NCBI GenBank assembly: GCA_002325825.1
Contig: DCSW01000036.1
Location: 1 to 14,883 of the forward strand
Length of the DNA: 14,883 nucleotides
Direction: 5' to 3'
From: Collimonas sp. UBA1456
Lineage (GTDB): Bacteria > Pseudomonadota > Gammaproteobacteria > Burkholderiales > Burkholderiaceae_D
This document shows, piece after piece, positions 13,734 to 14,883 of the stretch. How positions within the stretch are numbered: the stretch's first letter is position 1; each line of letters starts with the position of its first letter. The position numbers and the translations under genes were made by a program. The notes below the pieces were generated by a model that worked only from the letters and a program-made list of their open reading frames with translations, did no database searches and was not told the DNA's origin.

Positions 13734-14168
13734 ATGAACAATATGCACACTGTACGATTTGAATCTGTTCTGGATGCCGATCTGAACCGAGCCATGCTTG
13801 AGGCCCAAGCTCGTTCTCAGGCAGAAAAGAATCTGCCGACCTTGACTAAGGCGGAACTGGCTGAACTGTTGTTCGAACAGGTCGGACTCAACAAACGCGA
13901 AGCGAAAAACATGATTGAGACATTTTTCGATGAAATTCGTAATGCATTGGAGCGTGGCGAATCGGTGAAGTTATCCGGATTCGGTAACTTCCAGCTGCGC
14001 GATAAACCGCAACGTCCTGGCCGCAATCCGAAGACCGGGGAAGAAATTCCGATTACCGCCCGTCGCGTGGTCACATTTCACGCTAGTCAAAAACTCAAAG
14101 ACATGGTTGATACTGCCAGTATGAAACCGATTCGGCAATTCACTGCCGTCCTTCAAGCTAATTCATGA
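13734..14168 (+). CDS. ihfA: Integration host factor subunit alpha
   Basis: 144 residues. The DNA-bending core begins at about residue 37 (LTKAELAELLFEQVGLNKRE) and includes the dimer body (FFDEIRNALERGESVKL, SGFGNFQLRDK) and the beta arm GRNPKTGEEIPI, whose Pro99 is the residue that intercalates into the DNA minor groove. It ends with RRVVTFHASQKLK and a 22-residue tail. IHF alpha is usually about 100 residues, so this form carries about 36 extra N-terminal and about 20 C-terminal residues; similar extensions exist in some Burkholderiales as I recall. AGGGG (13717-13721) lies 12 nt before ATG 13734; ATG 13743 is an alternative. pheT-ihfA is the standard order, and ihfA overlaps the next gene by 4 nt (ATGA), pointing to translational coupling. 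Confidence 0.93.
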   Translation: MNNMHTVRFESVLDADLNRAMLEAQARSQAEKNLPTLTKAELAELLFEQVGLNKREAKNMIETFFDEIRNALERGESVKLSGFGNFQLRDKPQRPGRNPKTGEEIPITARRVVTFHASQKLKDMVDTASMKPIRQFTAVLQANS

Positions 14169-14575
14169 ACGATCGTATTAGTAAGTCCGAACTGGTCGTA
14201 TTGCCGCCGATTCCTGTCAAGCGTTATTTTACTATCGGCGAAGTCAGCGAACTGTGCGGCGTGAAGTCGCATGTGCTGCGTTATTGGGAGCAAGAGTTCA
14301 CGCAACTTAAGCCCATCAAGCGCCGCGGTAATCGCCGATATTACCAGCATCACGAAGTGTTGTTGATTCGTCGCATTCGCGAACTGTTATACGGGCACAG
14401 CTTCACTATCAGTGGCGCGCGCAACAAGCTCGATGGTCGTCTTAGCACCGAGGTTGGGGTGATGACTCCTGAGTTGCGGCAAGACGAGGTCAACTTTGTC
14501 GAAGTGCGGCACGAATTGGAGCAGATACTCAATCTGCTGAAGCCCAAGATGGAGCGGCCGCAGTTGGTTGAATAA
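14165..14575 (+). CDS. MerR-family transcriptional regulator
   Basis: 136 residues. The winged helix-turn-helix DNA-binding domain is at about 21-75: YFTIGEVSELCGVKSHVLRY, WEQEFTQLKP, RGNRRYYQHHEVLLIRRIREL. A dimerisation helix follows (about 106-130, HELEQILNLLKPK). The effector domain is short, with no Cys cluster for metals. This is the regulator commonly found right after ihfA in beta- and gammaproteobacteria; its targets are not known to me. Its start overlaps the ihfA stop, so it is probably co-translated. Last gene of the operon in this window. Confidence 0.92.
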   Translation: MNDRISKSELVVLPPIPVKRYFTIGEVSELCGVKSHVLRYWEQEFTQLKPIKRRGNRRYYQHHEVLLIRRIRELLYGHSFTISGARNKLDGRLSTEVGVMTPELRQDEVNFVEVRHELEQILNLLKPKMERPQLVE

Positions 14576-14883
14576 ATGCTTAGCGGGGGAGGGGGAGAGA
14601 GAGAAATAAATTTCCCTTTGTATTTTAAATATCAGGTCGTGTCAACGCTTTGTATTGGACTTGCATCGTTTTGGTGAGGTGCGCGCACCTTTCCACGTGT
14701 CACATTAATATAATTTATGCCACTTGTTTCGGCAATGCATCTGGATGTAGCGGTAAAAAACTTGCGATCCTGTAAATAAGTTTATGTAGATATGCACGGT
14801 CCAATCCGATAGTTCAAGGATATTAATACTGAGACAGATCTCAATGCTATAGCATCTAGGCTATGACAAGAATGGTGCAAACA
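14576..14883. other. Gene-free right end
   Basis: 308 nt with no supportable ORF or RNA gene. It holds a purine tract of G and GA runs (14585-14604), the palindrome at 14677-14690, a TATAAT box at 14709-14714 without a convincing -35, and a 12-bp palindrome ATGCTATAGCAT (14844-14855). tRNA genes often follow this operon in relatives, but none folds here. No clear terminator after the MerR gene was seen. It may be the beginning of another decayed stretch. Confidence 0.5.
14677..14690. repeat. Perfect 14-bp palindrome AGGTGCGCGCACCT
   Basis: A self-complementary 14-mer about 100 nt after the MerR-family gene and 18 nt upstream of a TATAAT box. The symmetry suits a dimeric regulator operator, but MerR operators usually lie between -35 and -10, which cannot be confirmed here. 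It may be chance. Confidence 0.4.

Noticed and set aside
14844..14855. ATGCTATAGCAT palindrome near the right edge
   Set aside because: Short, AT-rich and isolated; expected by chance at this length scale and without context.
1..14883. CRISPR array, prophage, toxin-antitoxin or defence system
   Set aside because: No regularly spaced repeats, phage genes or paired small genes were seen; the window is explained by pseudogenes plus a translation operon.

Overview
This window looks like chromosomal DNA of a betaproteobacterium, most likely Burkholderiales and closest in feel to Oxalobacteraceae (Herbaspirillum-like). That placement rests on remembered family resemblance and on the gene order thrS-infC-rpmI-rplT-pheS-pheT-ihfA-merR, not on a search. 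The genome appears to be decaying: the left 6.2 kb is almost entirely recognisable pseudogenes with frameshifts, stops, internal deletions and truncated ends, while the right 8.4 kb is an intact essential operon. This pattern is typical of a recently host-restricted or otherwise bottlenecked lineage. LEFT, DECAYED ZONE (1-6155). In order: a minus-strand middle/C-terminal piece of an MdtB-type RND efflux pump (1-862); a wrecked UgpC-type sugar/glycerol-3-phosphate ABC ATPase (866-1889); a short leaderless remnant ORF (1953-2027, minus); one intact ferritin-like di-iron protein gene (2184-3011); a minus-strand CaiB/BaiF CoA-transferase with large internal deletions (3104-3749); two broken cell-envelope genes, a small exported protein (3990-4243) and a glycine-zipper lipoprotein (4309-4873); the C-terminal ATPase end of a sensor histidine kinase (5055-5312, minus) abutting an N-terminal MdtB piece on the plus strand (5311-5829); and an IS3-family transposase remnant (5845-6155, minus). 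The two MdtB pieces are non-overlapping parts of one kind of protein now lying in opposite orientations 4.4 kb apart, which suggests an inversion plus deletions. RIGHT, INTACT ZONE (6156-14575). A candidate extended -10 promoter and an intrinsic terminator precede thrS. Then come threonyl-tRNA synthetase, translation initiation factor IF3 (which appears to start at an ATA codon), ribosomal proteins L35 and L20, both subunits of phenylalanyl-tRNA synthetase, integration host factor alpha, and a MerR-family regulator overlapping ihfA by 4 nt. Together these genes supply tRNA charging, initiation-site selection, 50S assembly and nucleoid-bending functions. Several intergenic RNA structures deserve attention: a 7-bp hairpin sitting exactly between a strong Shine-Dalgarno and the rpmI start; a long infC-rpmI leader; an intrinsic terminator plus a candidate promoter between rplT and pheS; a 13-bp-arm inverted repeat between pheS and pheT; and an inverted repeat over the pheT start. 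The last 308 bases hold no gene that can be supported. No new enzymatic or defence system was found. The best leads are translational/transcriptional control signals in the operon and the fossil rearrangement record in the decayed zone. All family names come from reading the translated sequence from memory; no database search was run.
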